A DNA stretch of 38,817 bases from SVEL01 sp045125245 (GTDB lineage Bacteria > Bacillota > Clostridia > Lachnospirales > Lachnospiraceae), in contig JBGVNF010000089.1 in the NCBI GenBank assembly GCA_045125245.1, forward strand, positions 1 through 38,817. Reading direction: 5' to 3'. The translations under genes were made by a program, and so were the position numbers. The notes beneath the pieces are model-generated. The model saw nothing but the letters and a program-made list of their open reading frames with translations. It did not search any database and was not told the origin of the DNA. Shown here piece after piece: positions 16,991-24,964 of the stretch. Numbering within the stretch: the first letter of the stretch is position 1; the number at the start of each line of letters is the position of its first letter.

Positions 16991-17962
16991 ATGAGAATAT
17001 TAGGTAGTGGTCACTATGTACCAAAAAATATTGTTACTAATGATGATTTATCAAAAATTGTAGATACAAACGACGAGTGGATTAGTTCAAGAACCGGTAT
17101 TTCCACCCGTTATATTTCTGACGGCGAAGGCGTTTCTGATTTAGCTAGTAAAGCCGCACTTCTCGCCTTAAAGGATGCCAACATATCTGCTACAGATATT
17201 GATATGATACTTCTTGCAACTATGACTCCTGATTCTATGTTGCCAAACAATGCAAGTATTATTCAAAAAAATATAGGCGCAATCAATGCAACCTGTTTTG
17301 ATATAAACGCTGCCTGCTCAGGCTTTTTATTTGCGTTAAACACAGCACACGCTTATCTTTCTAACGGTATGTGCAAAAACATCCTTGTAATCGGTGCTGA
17401 AACCTTATCTAAAATCGTGGATTGGTCAGACCGAGCTTCTTGCGTTCTCTTTGGAGACGGCGCTGGCGCTATGGTAGTCACAGCCGATGACACAAAAGCC
17501 TTCTACTCTGTATCAGGCTCTGACGGTTCAAAAGGTCATGTACTAACAGGTGGCGCTACTCTTCTTAAAAATATGCTTGTTAACAGCGAAGAAACTAACA
17601 TTATGACAGATAACTATTATATGCATATGGACGGTCAGGAAGTATTTAAATTTGCAGTAACAAAGGTTCCTGAATGTATAAACGAAGTACTTACAAAAGC
17701 AAACTTAACTGCCGAGGATATTGATTGCTTTATCCTCCACCAAGCAAATGTACGTATAATCTCTTCAGTTGCAAAGAGACTTGGCGTATCACCAGATAAG
17801 CTACCAATTAACTTAAATAAGTACGGCAACACATCTGCTGCTACTATTCCAATTCTTTTCGACGAGCTTAAGAAATCTGGCTCACTTGATAATGCAAAAC
17901 GCGTCATATTCTCTGGCTTTGGTGGCGGTCTCACATGGGGCGCAAGTCTTGTAGAATTGTAA
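16991..17962 (+). CDS. fabH: Beta-ketoacyl-ACP synthase III
   Basis: A 323-residue enzyme that starts fatty-acid synthesis by condensing acetyl-CoA (or another acyl-CoA) with malonyl-ACP. The catalytic triad is C109 in NAACSGF, H250 in LHQANVRI and N280 in NKYGNTSAA. The C-terminal FGGGLTWGASLVEL is typical. The ATG at 16991 follows GGAG with normal spacing; an in-frame ATG at 16979 lies too close to its AGGA. It is a single gene here, not inside a fab cluster, yet carries a FabT-like operator. Confidence 0.95.
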   Translation: MRILGSGHYVPKNIVTNDDLSKIVDTNDEWISSRTGISTRYISDGEGVSDLASKAALLALKDANISATDIDMILLATMTPDSMLPNNASIIQKNIGAINATCFDINAACSGFLFALNTAHAYLSNGMCKNILVIGAETLSKIVDWSDRASCVLFGDGAGAMVVTADDTKAFYSVSGSDGSKGHVLTGGATLLKNMLVNSEETNIMTDNYYMHMDGQEVFKFAVTKVPECINEVLTKANLTAEDIDCFILHQANVRIISSVAKRLGVSPDKLPINLNKYGNTSAATIPILFDELKKSGSLDNAKRVIFSGFGGGLTWGASLVEL

Positions 17963-17979
17963 ATTTCCTTCGCGGAGCG

Positions 17980-18027
17980 TTTTTTATTATATAGGAAGTT
18001 CAGAGAACTTTCCTATATAATAAAAAA
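17980..18027. repeat. Long AT-rich inverted repeat behind fabH
   Basis: Two arms of 22-23 bases (17980-18001 and 18005-18027, loop AGA) match except for one extra base. The hairpin is flanked by T6 on one side and A6 on the other and may assist termination in both directions. Confidence 0.75.
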
Positions 18028-18058
18028 GTCTCGGAGTTTATCCCTCCGAGACTCTTTT
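18022..18058. terminator. Bidirectional terminator between fabH and the MCP gene
   Basis: A 10-bp stem AGTCTCGGAG (18027-18036) with CTCCGAGACT (18044-18053) and a 7-base loop is preceded by an A-run and followed by CTTTTT. It works for fabH on the plus strand and the chemoreceptor gene on the minus strand. Confidence 0.9.
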
Positions 18059-18098
18059 TATAATCAGTAACGTTACTTGCCTTACTTATGTACTTATA

Positions 18099-19550
18099 CT
18101 ATACGGCTACTTCGCCATCTTCTTCTAACTTATTAACCTTTTTATCTAATTCATCTAAAATAGTCATAAGCTTATCTGACTGCTCGATAGCTGTCTGAAG
18201 TGCCTTTCTAGCTGCATCCTCATTATCTGCCTCTATAGCTTCTATAGCTTTTCTACCCTGTAAATGGAATGACTTATGAATTTCTGCTATATCCTTCCAG
18301 TTATCTGCAAGTGAATCATGTCTAATATTTATAGCATAGTAGAAATGTCCAAACATACACTTGCGATGCTTAAGCTGAATAGCATCTACCTTCATATTCT
18401 CTACCATATGCGAAAGATTATCAATCCATATCATATGTGCTTCCTTAGCTTTCACTATAACATCCTTGAATTCTGCATTGCTAATCATAGACACGCCATC
18501 ATCGATACCCTTGTACATATATGTAACTGTATCTGTAAGGTTGTTATCTATCGTTTCAACTGTCTTAGCGTAAGATACGCTCTCTCTAGCATCTTCACTA
18601 ACAATCTTTGTTACGTGTGTAATCTGTTCTGCATCCTTGCTACACTGCTCCATAGCCTTGTTAACTTCTGCTGTAGCATTTCTGATATTCTGCATTCTGT
18701 CACTGATATCAGCTACCGAATCAGTTACTTCCTTAAGCATATCTATATTGCCACCAACTGTCTGGCTAACCATATCAATCTTAACACTCATCTCATCAAT
18801 AGAGCTAAGTGAACGCTCCATAGCATCTGTACCATGCTGTGTAGCCTCATAAATCTTAACCACGAATTCCTTCATGCTCTCAAGCTGAGCCTTTGTATCG
18901 TCTGCAAGTACACGTACCTGATCAGCTACTACTGCGAAGCCTCGACCCTGCTCACCAGCTCTAGCAGCCTCGATAGAAGCATTAAGTGATAAGAGGTTAG
19001 TCTGATTAGCTATCTTCTGAACACTTTCTACGATATCTTCAATACCACGAACCATCTCTACAAGTTCATGCATATTAGTCTGAAGGTTCTGTGAATTATT
19101 AAGAACTGTTTCCTTAAGCTCGTCTACTTCCTGTAAGATTTCACGGCTCTCATTATTCTTATCTGCAAGCTTCTCTGAATGCTCAGCCAACTCCTGAAGA
19201 GTATCTGTTGTAGCATCGATATTATCATTAACCTGGCTGATAGTTGCTGTAGTCTCTTCCACTACTGCCAAGTTAGATTCACTTAAATCTGAAAGACTTC
19301 CAGAAACATTCATAAGTCCTGTAGACATATGCGCAAGCTTTACATCAAATGTAGAAATAGTACTTACTGCATTTAATACCTGCTTTGATGACTCCGACAT
19401 TCTACTACCTTGTGAAACTAATGTATCAATTCCTACAAGAAGAGTCTGTAAATTCTTATCTTTAACCATCGGTTTCGCTGGTTTCTTTCCCGCTAAATAA
19501 TCATTGATATACTCCGTTAAAATTACAATTTCCTTGCTAGCTTTTGCCAT
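18099..19550 (-). CDS. Soluble methyl-accepting chemotaxis protein with C-terminal CZB domain
   Basis: A 483-residue chemoreceptor without any membrane segment, so it acts in the cytoplasm. Residues about 60-340 are a long coiled coil with the signalling tip ANQTNLLSLNASIEAARAGE-QGRGFAVVADQVRVLA at 181-216, which contacts CheA and CheW. Residues about 370-450 form a chemoreceptor zinc-binding domain with its three histidines and one cysteine visible (H372, C398, H425, H429). CZB domains sense zinc or hypochlorite in studied bacteria. AAGGAGG precedes the ATG. I see no clear promoter; the upstream pilin terminator separates it from that gene. Confidence 0.93.
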   Translation of the reverse strand: MAKASKEIVILTEYINDYLAGKKPAKPMVKDKNLQTLLVGIDTLVSQGSRMSESSKQVLNAVSTISTFDVKLAHMSTGLMNVSGSLSDLSESNLAVVEETTATISQVNDNIDATTDTLQELAEHSEKLADKNNESREILQEVDELKETVLNNSQNLQTNMHELVEMVRGIEDIVESVQKIANQTNLLSLNASIEAARAGEQGRGFAVVADQVRVLADDTKAQLESMKEFVVKIYEATQHGTDAMERSLSSIDEMSVKIDMVSQTVGGNIDMLKEVTDSVADISDRMQNIRNATAEVNKAMEQCSKDAEQITHVTKIVSEDARESVSYAKTVETIDNNLTDTVTYMYKGIDDGVSMISNAEFKDVIVKAKEAHMIWIDNLSHMVENMKVDAIQLKHRKCMFGHFYYAINIRHDSLADNWKDIAEIHKSFHLQGRKAIEAIEADNEDAARKALQTAIEQSDKLMTILDELDKKVNKLEEDGEVAV

Positions 19551-19592
19551 TTTTTTCTTCCTCCTTAAATTATGTAAAATTAATTAAGACTC

Positions 19593-19643
19593 TAAAAAAA
19601 CCTGTGGAACCTAACGTCTAACGCAGACTTAGGTTCCACAGGT
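19593..19643 (-). terminator. Terminator of the pilin-like gene
   Basis: ACCTGTGGAACCTAA (19600-19614) pairs perfectly with TTAGGTTCCACAGGT (19629-19643); an inner GTCT/AGAC extends the stem. On the minus strand it is followed by T7. It is one of the strongest hairpins in the window. Confidence 0.92.
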
Positions 19644-19738
19644 CTACGCTCTTCTCTTAATAATGCATTATATCACATTTTTAAAAAAAAGTACACCTTA
19701 TGGAAAAATTTTTATTATTTTTTTAATTTTTCTGATTA

Positions 19739-20266
19739 TTATTTTACTTTGTCCCCATCTTGCCATGCATAGTTTCCAACTATATAAGGCACATACATAT
19801 CACTATAGCCTGAATTAACTGGAACAACTATAGAGACAAATCCATTATTGACATTTATCTTTATATCCTCCCAATTAATACCTTTAAACATCTTTGATTC
19901 ACCATTAAAATCACAACCTGTGATAGTATCACCACTCTTTGTTATATGGAAGGTCTCTTCTAATATAGGCGCTAATACGTTACCTGTATCATATATTTTT
20001 GCACCATCACCTACTAAAAGTTTCTTCAAAGTAACAACTTCCGAATCACTTGGATAAACCGAATTCGGTTCTGCTACATATACCTTCATCGCTGTATGTA
20101 ATGAATCAAGCGCACTCATATCCTTGCCATATCTTGAGTTATCCACGTGTTTAAGAATTCTTGTACCAAGAATGCCTATAAGCACAACCATAATAGCAAT
20201 TACCACGATAAGCTCCACAAGCGAAAAGCCTTTATCATTTTTTCTTATTTCCCTAAACTTCTTCAT
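19739..20266 (-). CDS. Type IV pilin-like protein (prepilin N-terminus)
   Basis: A 175-residue protein starting with a basic leader and a class III prepilin signal: KNDKG|FSLVELIVVIAIMVVLIGIL, cleavage after G13, with the conserved Glu at position 5 of the mature part (E18). The hydrophobic helix spans about residues 14-35. The rest (for example SALDSLHTAMKVYVAEPNSVYPS) is like pseudopilins of clostridial type IV/II systems. No assembly ATPase, platform protein or prepilin peptidase is nearby, so it must use machinery encoded elsewhere. The ATG at 20266 has GGAG seven bases upstream and is preferred over a TTG 13 codons earlier. Confidence 0.87.
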   Translation of the reverse strand: MKKFREIRKNDKGFSLVELIVVIAIMVVLIGILGTRILKHVDNSRYGKDMSALDSLHTAMKVYVAEPNSVYPSDSEVVTLKKLLVGDGAKIYDTGNVLAPILEETFHITKSGDTITGCDFNGESKMFKGINWEDIKINVNNGFVSIVVPVNSGYSDMYVPYIVGNYAWQDGDKVK

Positions 20267-20299
20267 TTTCCTTCTCCATCCCTTTTTTACATCCACCTC

Positions 20300-20339
20300 A
20301 ATCAAAAGTGATTTTCTCTTTTGTTAGGCACTTTTGATT
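20300..20339 (-). other. Inverted repeat between the DUF1292 and pilin-like genes
   Basis: AATCAAAAGTG (20300-20310) and CACTTTTGATT (20329-20339) form a perfect 11-bp stem with an 18-base loop overlapping the DUF1292 stop codon. Without a following T-run it may be a weak terminator or an mRNA stability element. Confidence 0.5.
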
Positions 20340-20652
20340 ACTCTTCATCTTCTCCTACTATTTCGTCGTACTCCTGCTCATCAAGCCACTCATCAAAACG
20401 ATCAGCTACTACTTCGTACTCATCATCTGATTCGATGTTCTCTAAGATAGGATTGCCTTCTTCATCCTCGCTATAGCGATAAAGATATACTTCACCTTCA
20501 TCTTCATTCTCGTCATCGATTGGAAGAAGTGCTATGTAATCCTTCTCACCTGCTTCAAAAATAGTTATCACTATGCACTCTACTTCTGTGTCATCATCAA
20601 GTGTGAGTGTTACAAACATTTCATCATCATTGTTTAATTCTTTTCCTGCCAT
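20338..20652 (-). CDS. DUF1292 domain-containing protein (YrzB-like)
   Basis: A 104-residue, strongly acidic cytoplasmic protein. It matches the DUF1292 family: an N-terminal half with VTLTLDDDTEVECIVITIFEAGEKDYIALLPID and a C-terminal half rich in Glu and Asp (EVVADRFDEWLDEQEYDEI). The family is widespread in Firmicutes, often near alanyl-tRNA synthetase or ruvX homologues, and its function is unknown. Here it has its own promoter and lies upstream of the pilin-like gene. The ribosome-binding site (AAGG, 12 bases upstream) is weak. Confidence 0.85.
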   Translation of the reverse strand: MAGKELNNDDEMFVTLTLDDDTEVECIVITIFEAGEKDYIALLPIDDENEDEGEVYLYRYSEDEEGNPILENIESDDEYEVVADRFDEWLDEQEYDEIVGEDEE

Positions 20653-20705
20653 ATTAATACCACGCCTTATAAAAGGCTTCCTTTCATATTTTTTTCACAA
20701 TTTTC

Positions 20706-20734
20706 AGTCTATCAGATTTTGTAAAAAATGTAAA
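20706..20734 (-). promoter_or_regulatory. Promoter upstream of the DUF1292 gene
   Basis: TTTACA (20729-20734, minus strand), 17 bp, then TAGACT (20706-20711) preceded by TGA as an extended -10. Confidence 0.65.
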
Positions 20735-20764
20735 TATTTAACCTACTATTTAGAAATATATTTA

Positions 20765-22612
20765 TCAGTCTTTTTTCTCTACTACTTTTATTTCTCCGAC
20801 AAACCTAGATACATCCGTATCTTTACCATAACGTTCTTTAACACTTAATATATGTAATCGTTCCCTGGCCCTAGTCATCCCCACATAAAACAAGCGACGT
20901 TCTTCCTCTATATCTTCCTTTAACATTGCTTTTTTATAAGGTGCAATACCCTCATTTGCTCCTAGGATAATGACAACTTTATACTCAAGTCCCTTTGAAC
21001 TATGCATAGTGGATAATTCTACACCGTCCTTTGCATTAACCTTCTCCGCGTTTTGTCTCTTAAGTTCTTCTCCATACTCTACTATATGTTCAAACCATTT
21101 GTCGTAACTCTTGTATTCACTGGCCATTTCCTGCAACTCGTCCAATATTTCGTACAATTCTTCTGGTCGCATCTTTCTATAATTTGCATACTCTAATACA
21201 TACTCGTCATAACCTATTCCATGGCGAATATAATTTATCGCCTCATATGGTGACATACGTTCTAGCCACTGTAAATCATACTTTAATCTGTCGATTCTTT
21301 CTATTACATACACCTTGTCACTATAATATTCCTTAAGATTCCAGAAAGAAACTTCCTCCTCATAAAAAGCATCTCTGGCAATGTATCGCTTAGGTCTATT
21401 GATTATCTGCAGAAAATCAGCTCTATTTCTGCTCCCCAACGCAATTCTTATATATGTGAGAATGTCCCTGGCAATCCAATGCTCATATATATTCGGAATT
21501 ACATCCTTCATACGAAACGGCAGATTAAACTCTAAAAGCTTATCTACTAACTGTCGTGGATTTGTATTGGTTCTATACAGTACTGCTATATCATTATATT
21601 CATAGCCCAATCTAAGGTAGCTATCTATAAGTCTAAGAATATACATAGCTTCTTCTTTGTCATTTTTAAGCGTAGCTATCTCCACTTTTTCTCCCAATTT
21701 ATCGGTACCTTTTATAGCTTTAAAAAATCGCTTTTCATTGTTATTTATAAGCTTAATAGCAGATTGTATAATCTCATTTGTTGACCTATAATTTGTACTT
21801 AGGCATATCTGTTCCACATTCTCATAATCTTTCTTAAACTGGAACATTATCTCAGGTTTTGCTCCTCTAAATCTGTATATTGACTGATCATCATCACCCA
21901 CTATAAAGATATTATCCTGTGGTTTTGCCAGAAGCTTTATTACTTCATACTGAACTCGGCATATATCCTGAAACTCATCTATCAATATATACTGATATTT
22001 CTCCTGCCACATTTTTAAAATATCTGGTCTTTTAACTAATAGCTCATAGCACATAACCAGCATGTCATCAAAATCTACAACATTTTCCCTAACCAGCCTG
22101 TCATTGTACATTTTATATAATTTCCTAAAGCTTTCGTCTGGACAGCTTTTAGAATAATAATTATTCAAATCAAGCATTTCTCCCTTTACTAGACTTATCT
22201 CCCCAGTAACTTCTCTCACAAAGTCATTGATATCATCTATCTCAAGGCGAAGCTTTCCTATTATCTCTTTTATATATTCTATTTTCTTCTCTTCTCTTAA
22301 TATATTATCAGCGCTATAGTTATAAGCATATTTTAGAATCTTAAAATATACTGCATGAAAGGTTCCAAAGGACACAGGATAATACTTTCCATCCATCAAT
22401 CTTGTAAACCTATCCTGCATCTGCGTAGCTGCTGCTTTTGTAAATGTTATTACAAGTATATTTGATGGATTCACACCATATTCTTCTATTAACTTTTTTG
22501 TTCTGTGGGTTATTACGGTAGTTTTTCCTGAACCTGGACCTGCAAGAACAAGCGCCGGACCCTTGAAATGATTAATCGCACTTATCTGCGCTTCATTGAA
22601 TTTAGATTTCAT
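20765..22612 (-). CDS. UvrD/PcrA-type superfamily 1 helicase
   Basis: A 615-residue ATP-dependent 3'-5' helicase, shorter than typical PcrA (about 720-740 residues). Motif I is LAGPGSGKTT (K30), motif II ILIDEFQD, motif III GDDDQSIYRFRGA, motif IV LSTNYRST, motif V MHSSKGLEYKVVIILGANEG and motif VI YVGMTRARERLHI. It ends soon after motif VI, lacking the long C-terminal tail that binds RNA polymerase in PcrA. A role in DNA repair or replication restart is likely, but the exact one is unknown. AAGGAG precedes the ATG. It stands alone behind its own promoter. Confidence 0.93.
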   Translation of the reverse strand: MKSKFNEAQISAINHFKGPALVLAGPGSGKTTVITHRTKKLIEEYGVNPSNILVITFTKAAATQMQDRFTRLMDGKYYPVSFGTFHAVYFKILKYAYNYSADNILREEKKIEYIKEIIGKLRLEIDDINDFVREVTGEISLVKGEMLDLNNYYSKSCPDESFRKLYKMYNDRLVRENVVDFDDMLVMCYELLVKRPDILKMWQEKYQYILIDEFQDICRVQYEVIKLLAKPQDNIFIVGDDDQSIYRFRGAKPEIMFQFKKDYENVEQICLSTNYRSTNEIIQSAIKLINNNEKRFFKAIKGTDKLGEKVEIATLKNDKEEAMYILRLIDSYLRLGYEYNDIAVLYRTNTNPRQLVDKLLEFNLPFRMKDVIPNIYEHWIARDILTYIRIALGSRNRADFLQIINRPKRYIARDAFYEEEVSFWNLKEYYSDKVYVIERIDRLKYDLQWLERMSPYEAINYIRHGIGYDEYVLEYANYRKMRPEELYEILDELQEMASEYKSYDKWFEHIVEYGEELKRQNAEKVNAKDGVELSTMHSSKGLEYKVVIILGANEGIAPYKKAMLKEDIEEERRLFYVGMTRARERLHILSVKERYGKDTDVSRFVGEIKVVEKKD

Positions 22613-22640
22613 ATTTTAGTACTCCTTATATGATAAAAAG

Positions 22641-22669
22641 ATTATAAAATTAAATCCGTAACTTTTCAA
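22641..22669 (-). promoter_or_regulatory. Promoter of the UvrD-type helicase gene
   Basis: TTGAAA (22664-22669, minus strand), a 17-bp spacer and a perfect TATAAT (22641-22646). Confidence 0.8.
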
Positions 22670-22701
22670 TCCCATATAACATTTTTTATCTTATTTTCTC
22701 A

Positions 22702-22730
22702 TTGTTTTATAGATTTTTATGTTGTATACT
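22702..22730 (+). promoter_or_regulatory. gltX promoter
   Basis: TTGTTT (22702-22707), 17 bp, TATACT (22725-22730). Transcription would give a leader of nearly 90 nt before gltX. Confidence 0.7.
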
Positions 22731-22755
22731 ATTGAAGATATTATTTATGGTTTGA

Positions 22756-22806
22756 GATGAAACTTATGGAATGCATAATTTTATACATATAATCGTATGT
22801 TTCATC
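22756..22806 (+). other. Structured gltX leader
   Basis: GATGAAAC (22756-22763) pairs perfectly with GTTTCATC (22799-22806), with further weak pairing inside. It lies between promoter and ribosome-binding site. I find no T-box sequence and no terminator, so this is not a classical T-box leader. Confidence 0.45.
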
Positions 22807-22825
22807 TGCACAGAAAGGATGTTTT

Positions 22826-24301
22826 ATGAGTAACAAAATTAGAACTCGTTTTGCCCCAAGTCCAACAGGTAGAATGCATGTTGGTAATTTAAGAACTGCA
22901 TTATATGAATATTTAATCGCTAAGCACGAAGGCGGCGATTTTATCTTAAGAATAGAAGATACTGACCAGGAACGTTTAGTAGAAGGTGCTGTAGATATTA
23001 TCTATCGTACAATGGATAAGACTGGTCTTCACCATGACGAAGGTCCTGATAAGGACAAAGGCTTTGGTCCTTATGTTCAGAGTGAGCGTCAGGCTACAGG
23101 TATGTACCTTGAGTATGCTAAGCAGCTTGTTGAAAAGGGTGAGGCTTATTACTGTTTCTGTACAAAGGAGCGTCTTGATTCCTTAAAGACTGCTGTAGAA
23201 GGTAGTGAAGATGGTAAGGAAATCACAGTTTATGATAAGCATTGTCTTTCACTTTCTAAGGAAGAAATCGAAGCAAACCTTGCAGCTGGTATTCCTTATG
23301 TAATCAGACAAAATGTTCCTCGTGAGGGTCAGACTACTTTCCACGATGAAATTTATGGAGATATTACTGTAGAAAACGCTGAACTCGATGATATGATTTT
23401 AATCAAGTCTGACGGATTCCCTACTTACAACTTCGCAAACGTTGTAGATGATCATTTAATGGAAATCACTCACGTAGTTAGAGGAAACGAGTATATTTCT
23501 TCTTCTCCTAAGTACCAGAGACTTTACGATGCTTTTGGCTGGGAATCACCAAAGTATGTACACCTTCCACTTATCACAGATGAGAACCACAAGAAGCTTA
23601 GCAAGCGTAGCGGACATTCTTCTTACGAAGACCTTATCGAGCAGGGCTTTATATCAGAGGCTGTTGTAAACTATATTGCACTTCTTGGTTGGAGCCCAGA
23701 AGATAACAATGAAATCTTCTCATTAGAAGAACTTATAAAGATGTTTGATTACCGTCACATCAACAAGTCACCTTCTGTATTTGACATCGTTAAGCTTAGA
23801 TGGATGAATAGCGAATATATCAAGGCTATGGATAACGAGCGTTTCTACGAATTGGCTATGCCTTATATAAAGGAAGTTATCACAAAGGATTATGACTTAA
23901 AGAAGATTCTTGACTTAGTTAAGACACGTATCGAAGTTCTTCCTGATGTAAAGGGACATGTAGATTTCTTTGAAGAGTTACCAGATTATGATATCGAAAT
24001 GTACACACACAAGAAGATGAAGACTGATTCAGCTATCTCTCTTGAAGTTTTAAAGGATTTACTTCCACTTCTTGAAGCTACAGATGATTTCTCTATGAAC
24101 AATATCCATGACATCTGTATGGAATATGTAGCTAACAAGGGTATTAAGAACGGTACAGCTCTTTGGCCTCTTAGAACTGCAGTATCTGGAAAGCAGATGA
24201 CACCAGGTGGCGCTTTTGAGATTGCAGAGATACTTGGCAAGGACGAGAGCATTAGAAGAATCAAAATTGGTATCGAGAAGTTAGAGAAAGCATTAGCATA
24301 G
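22826..24301 (+). CDS. gltX: Glutamate--tRNA ligase
   Basis: A 491-residue class I aminoacyl-tRNA synthetase that charges tRNA-Glu (and perhaps tRNA-Gln, to be corrected by GatCAB). The HIGH-type motif is PTGRMHVGNLRTALY near residue 15, and the KMSKS-type motif is KLSKRSGH. The region LIKMFDYRHINKSPSVFDIVKL leads into the helical anticodon-binding domain. Length is normal for the family. AAAGGA lies six bases before the ATG. It is a single gene with its own promoter and terminator. Confidence 0.96.
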   Translation: MSNKIRTRFAPSPTGRMHVGNLRTALYEYLIAKHEGGDFILRIEDTDQERLVEGAVDIIYRTMDKTGLHHDEGPDKDKGFGPYVQSERQATGMYLEYAKQLVEKGEAYYCFCTKERLDSLKTAVEGSEDGKEITVYDKHCLSLSKEEIEANLAAGIPYVIRQNVPREGQTTFHDEIYGDITVENAELDDMILIKSDGFPTYNFANVVDDHLMEITHVVRGNEYISSSPKYQRLYDAFGWESPKYVHLPLITDENHKKLSKRSGHSSYEDLIEQGFISEAVVNYIALLGWSPEDNNEIFSLEELIKMFDYRHINKSPSVFDIVKLRWMNSEYIKAMDNERFYELAMPYIKEVITKDYDLKKILDLVKTRIEVLPDVKGHVDFFEELPDYDIEMYTHKKMKTDSAISLEVLKDLLPLLEATDDFSMNNIHDICMEYVANKGIKNGTALWPLRTAVSGKQMTPGGAFEIAEILGKDESIRRIKIGIEKLEKALA

Positions 24302-24349
24302 CTTTAACCAAGGGATAATTACCTATTTATTTTCATACAAAAATCAAGA

Positions 24350-24378
24350 AAAGGCAGATGCACGTCATCTGCCTTTCT
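24350..24378 (+). terminator. gltX terminator
   Basis: AAAGGCAGATG (24350-24360) pairs with CATCTGCCTTT (24366-24376) across a 5-base loop, ending in a short T-run. Confidence 0.85.
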
Positions 24379-24400
24379 CAATGAGAAAATCTTTATTTAA

Positions 24401-24751
24401 TTATCTCTTTTCAAGTTTATTCACTGAACCCATTTTGATATAAAGAACAACCATTCCGACTCCAACCATAAGAAGTATCCATGTCCACGCTGAAGCTGTA
24501 TCACCTGTCTGGTTCATCTCTACTTGTACGTCATTATAAATCAAAGCGTAAGTTGAGAATCTATCTGTTTCAAATGTAATTTCACCTGTATCTTCGTTAA
24601 ATTCAACATCAATAATCGATGTTTCACCTTCATGTACTCGAACTATTTTATACGTTCTTGTTACAGACACATCTCTGTTAAGTAATTCACTTGAAACCTG
24701 GAAGGTAATTGTAACAAGTCCCTTTGTATTAGGAATCTTTTTTAATTTATT
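24401..24751 (-). pseudogene. C-terminal remnant of a cell-surface protein
   Basis: An open frame of 116 codons without a proper start or promoter. The translated part, beginning near IPNTKGLVTITFQVSSELL and going on to YKIVRVHEGETSII and FETDRFSTYALIY, is the usual end domain of large Lachnospiraceae surface proteins. It is followed by NQTGDTASAW, a membrane segment (WILLMVGVGMVVLYIKM) and a positive tail (NKLEKR), a sortase-like wall-anchor layout in which the usual Pro of LPxTG is missing. The frame is closed upstream by TAA at 24752-24754. A GTG near 24670 could in principle start an 89-residue protein, but it has no ribosome-binding site. I read this as a truncated leftover. Confidence 0.65.
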
Positions 24752-24821
24752 TTATTTTCATTTTTTGTATTATTTGCGCCCTACGGCAACATAAACTACT
24801 ACAATTTTATTATACGACTGT

Positions 24822-24845
24822 ACGTGGGACAAAACGTAGGACAAA
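24822..24845. repeat. Tandem 12-bp direct repeat
   Basis: ACGTGGGACAAA and ACGTAGGACAAA lie back to back, differing at one base. They fall in an otherwise featureless stretch (about 24755-24880) between the surface-protein remnant and the clpB terminator, possibly a recombination scar. Confidence 0.5.
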
Positions 24846-24880
24846 TCACAAACTTTATTTGGAAAAATTTTGTATATGGA

Positions 24881-24923
24881 TTAAAAAAATGCTATAAAAA
24901 CAACTATGTTTTTATAGCATTTT
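24881..24923 (-). terminator. clpB terminator
   Basis: A perfect 16-bp stem (24886-24901 with 24908-24923, loop AACTAT) lies 41 bp behind the clpB stop; T7 follows on the minus strand. Confidence 0.9.
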
Positions 24924-24964
24924 CAAAACGTAAACAAAAAGGTGTCAAAATATTCCTCTTTGCT

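Noticed and set aside
22731..22825. A T-box riboswitch in front of gltX
   Set aside because: The leader is too short and lacks the T-box sequence, specifier loop and terminator.
24757..24880. Remnant of a phage integrase end or attachment site
   Set aside because: The short translations around the 12-bp repeat are only faintly integrase-like and interrupted; evidence too weak.
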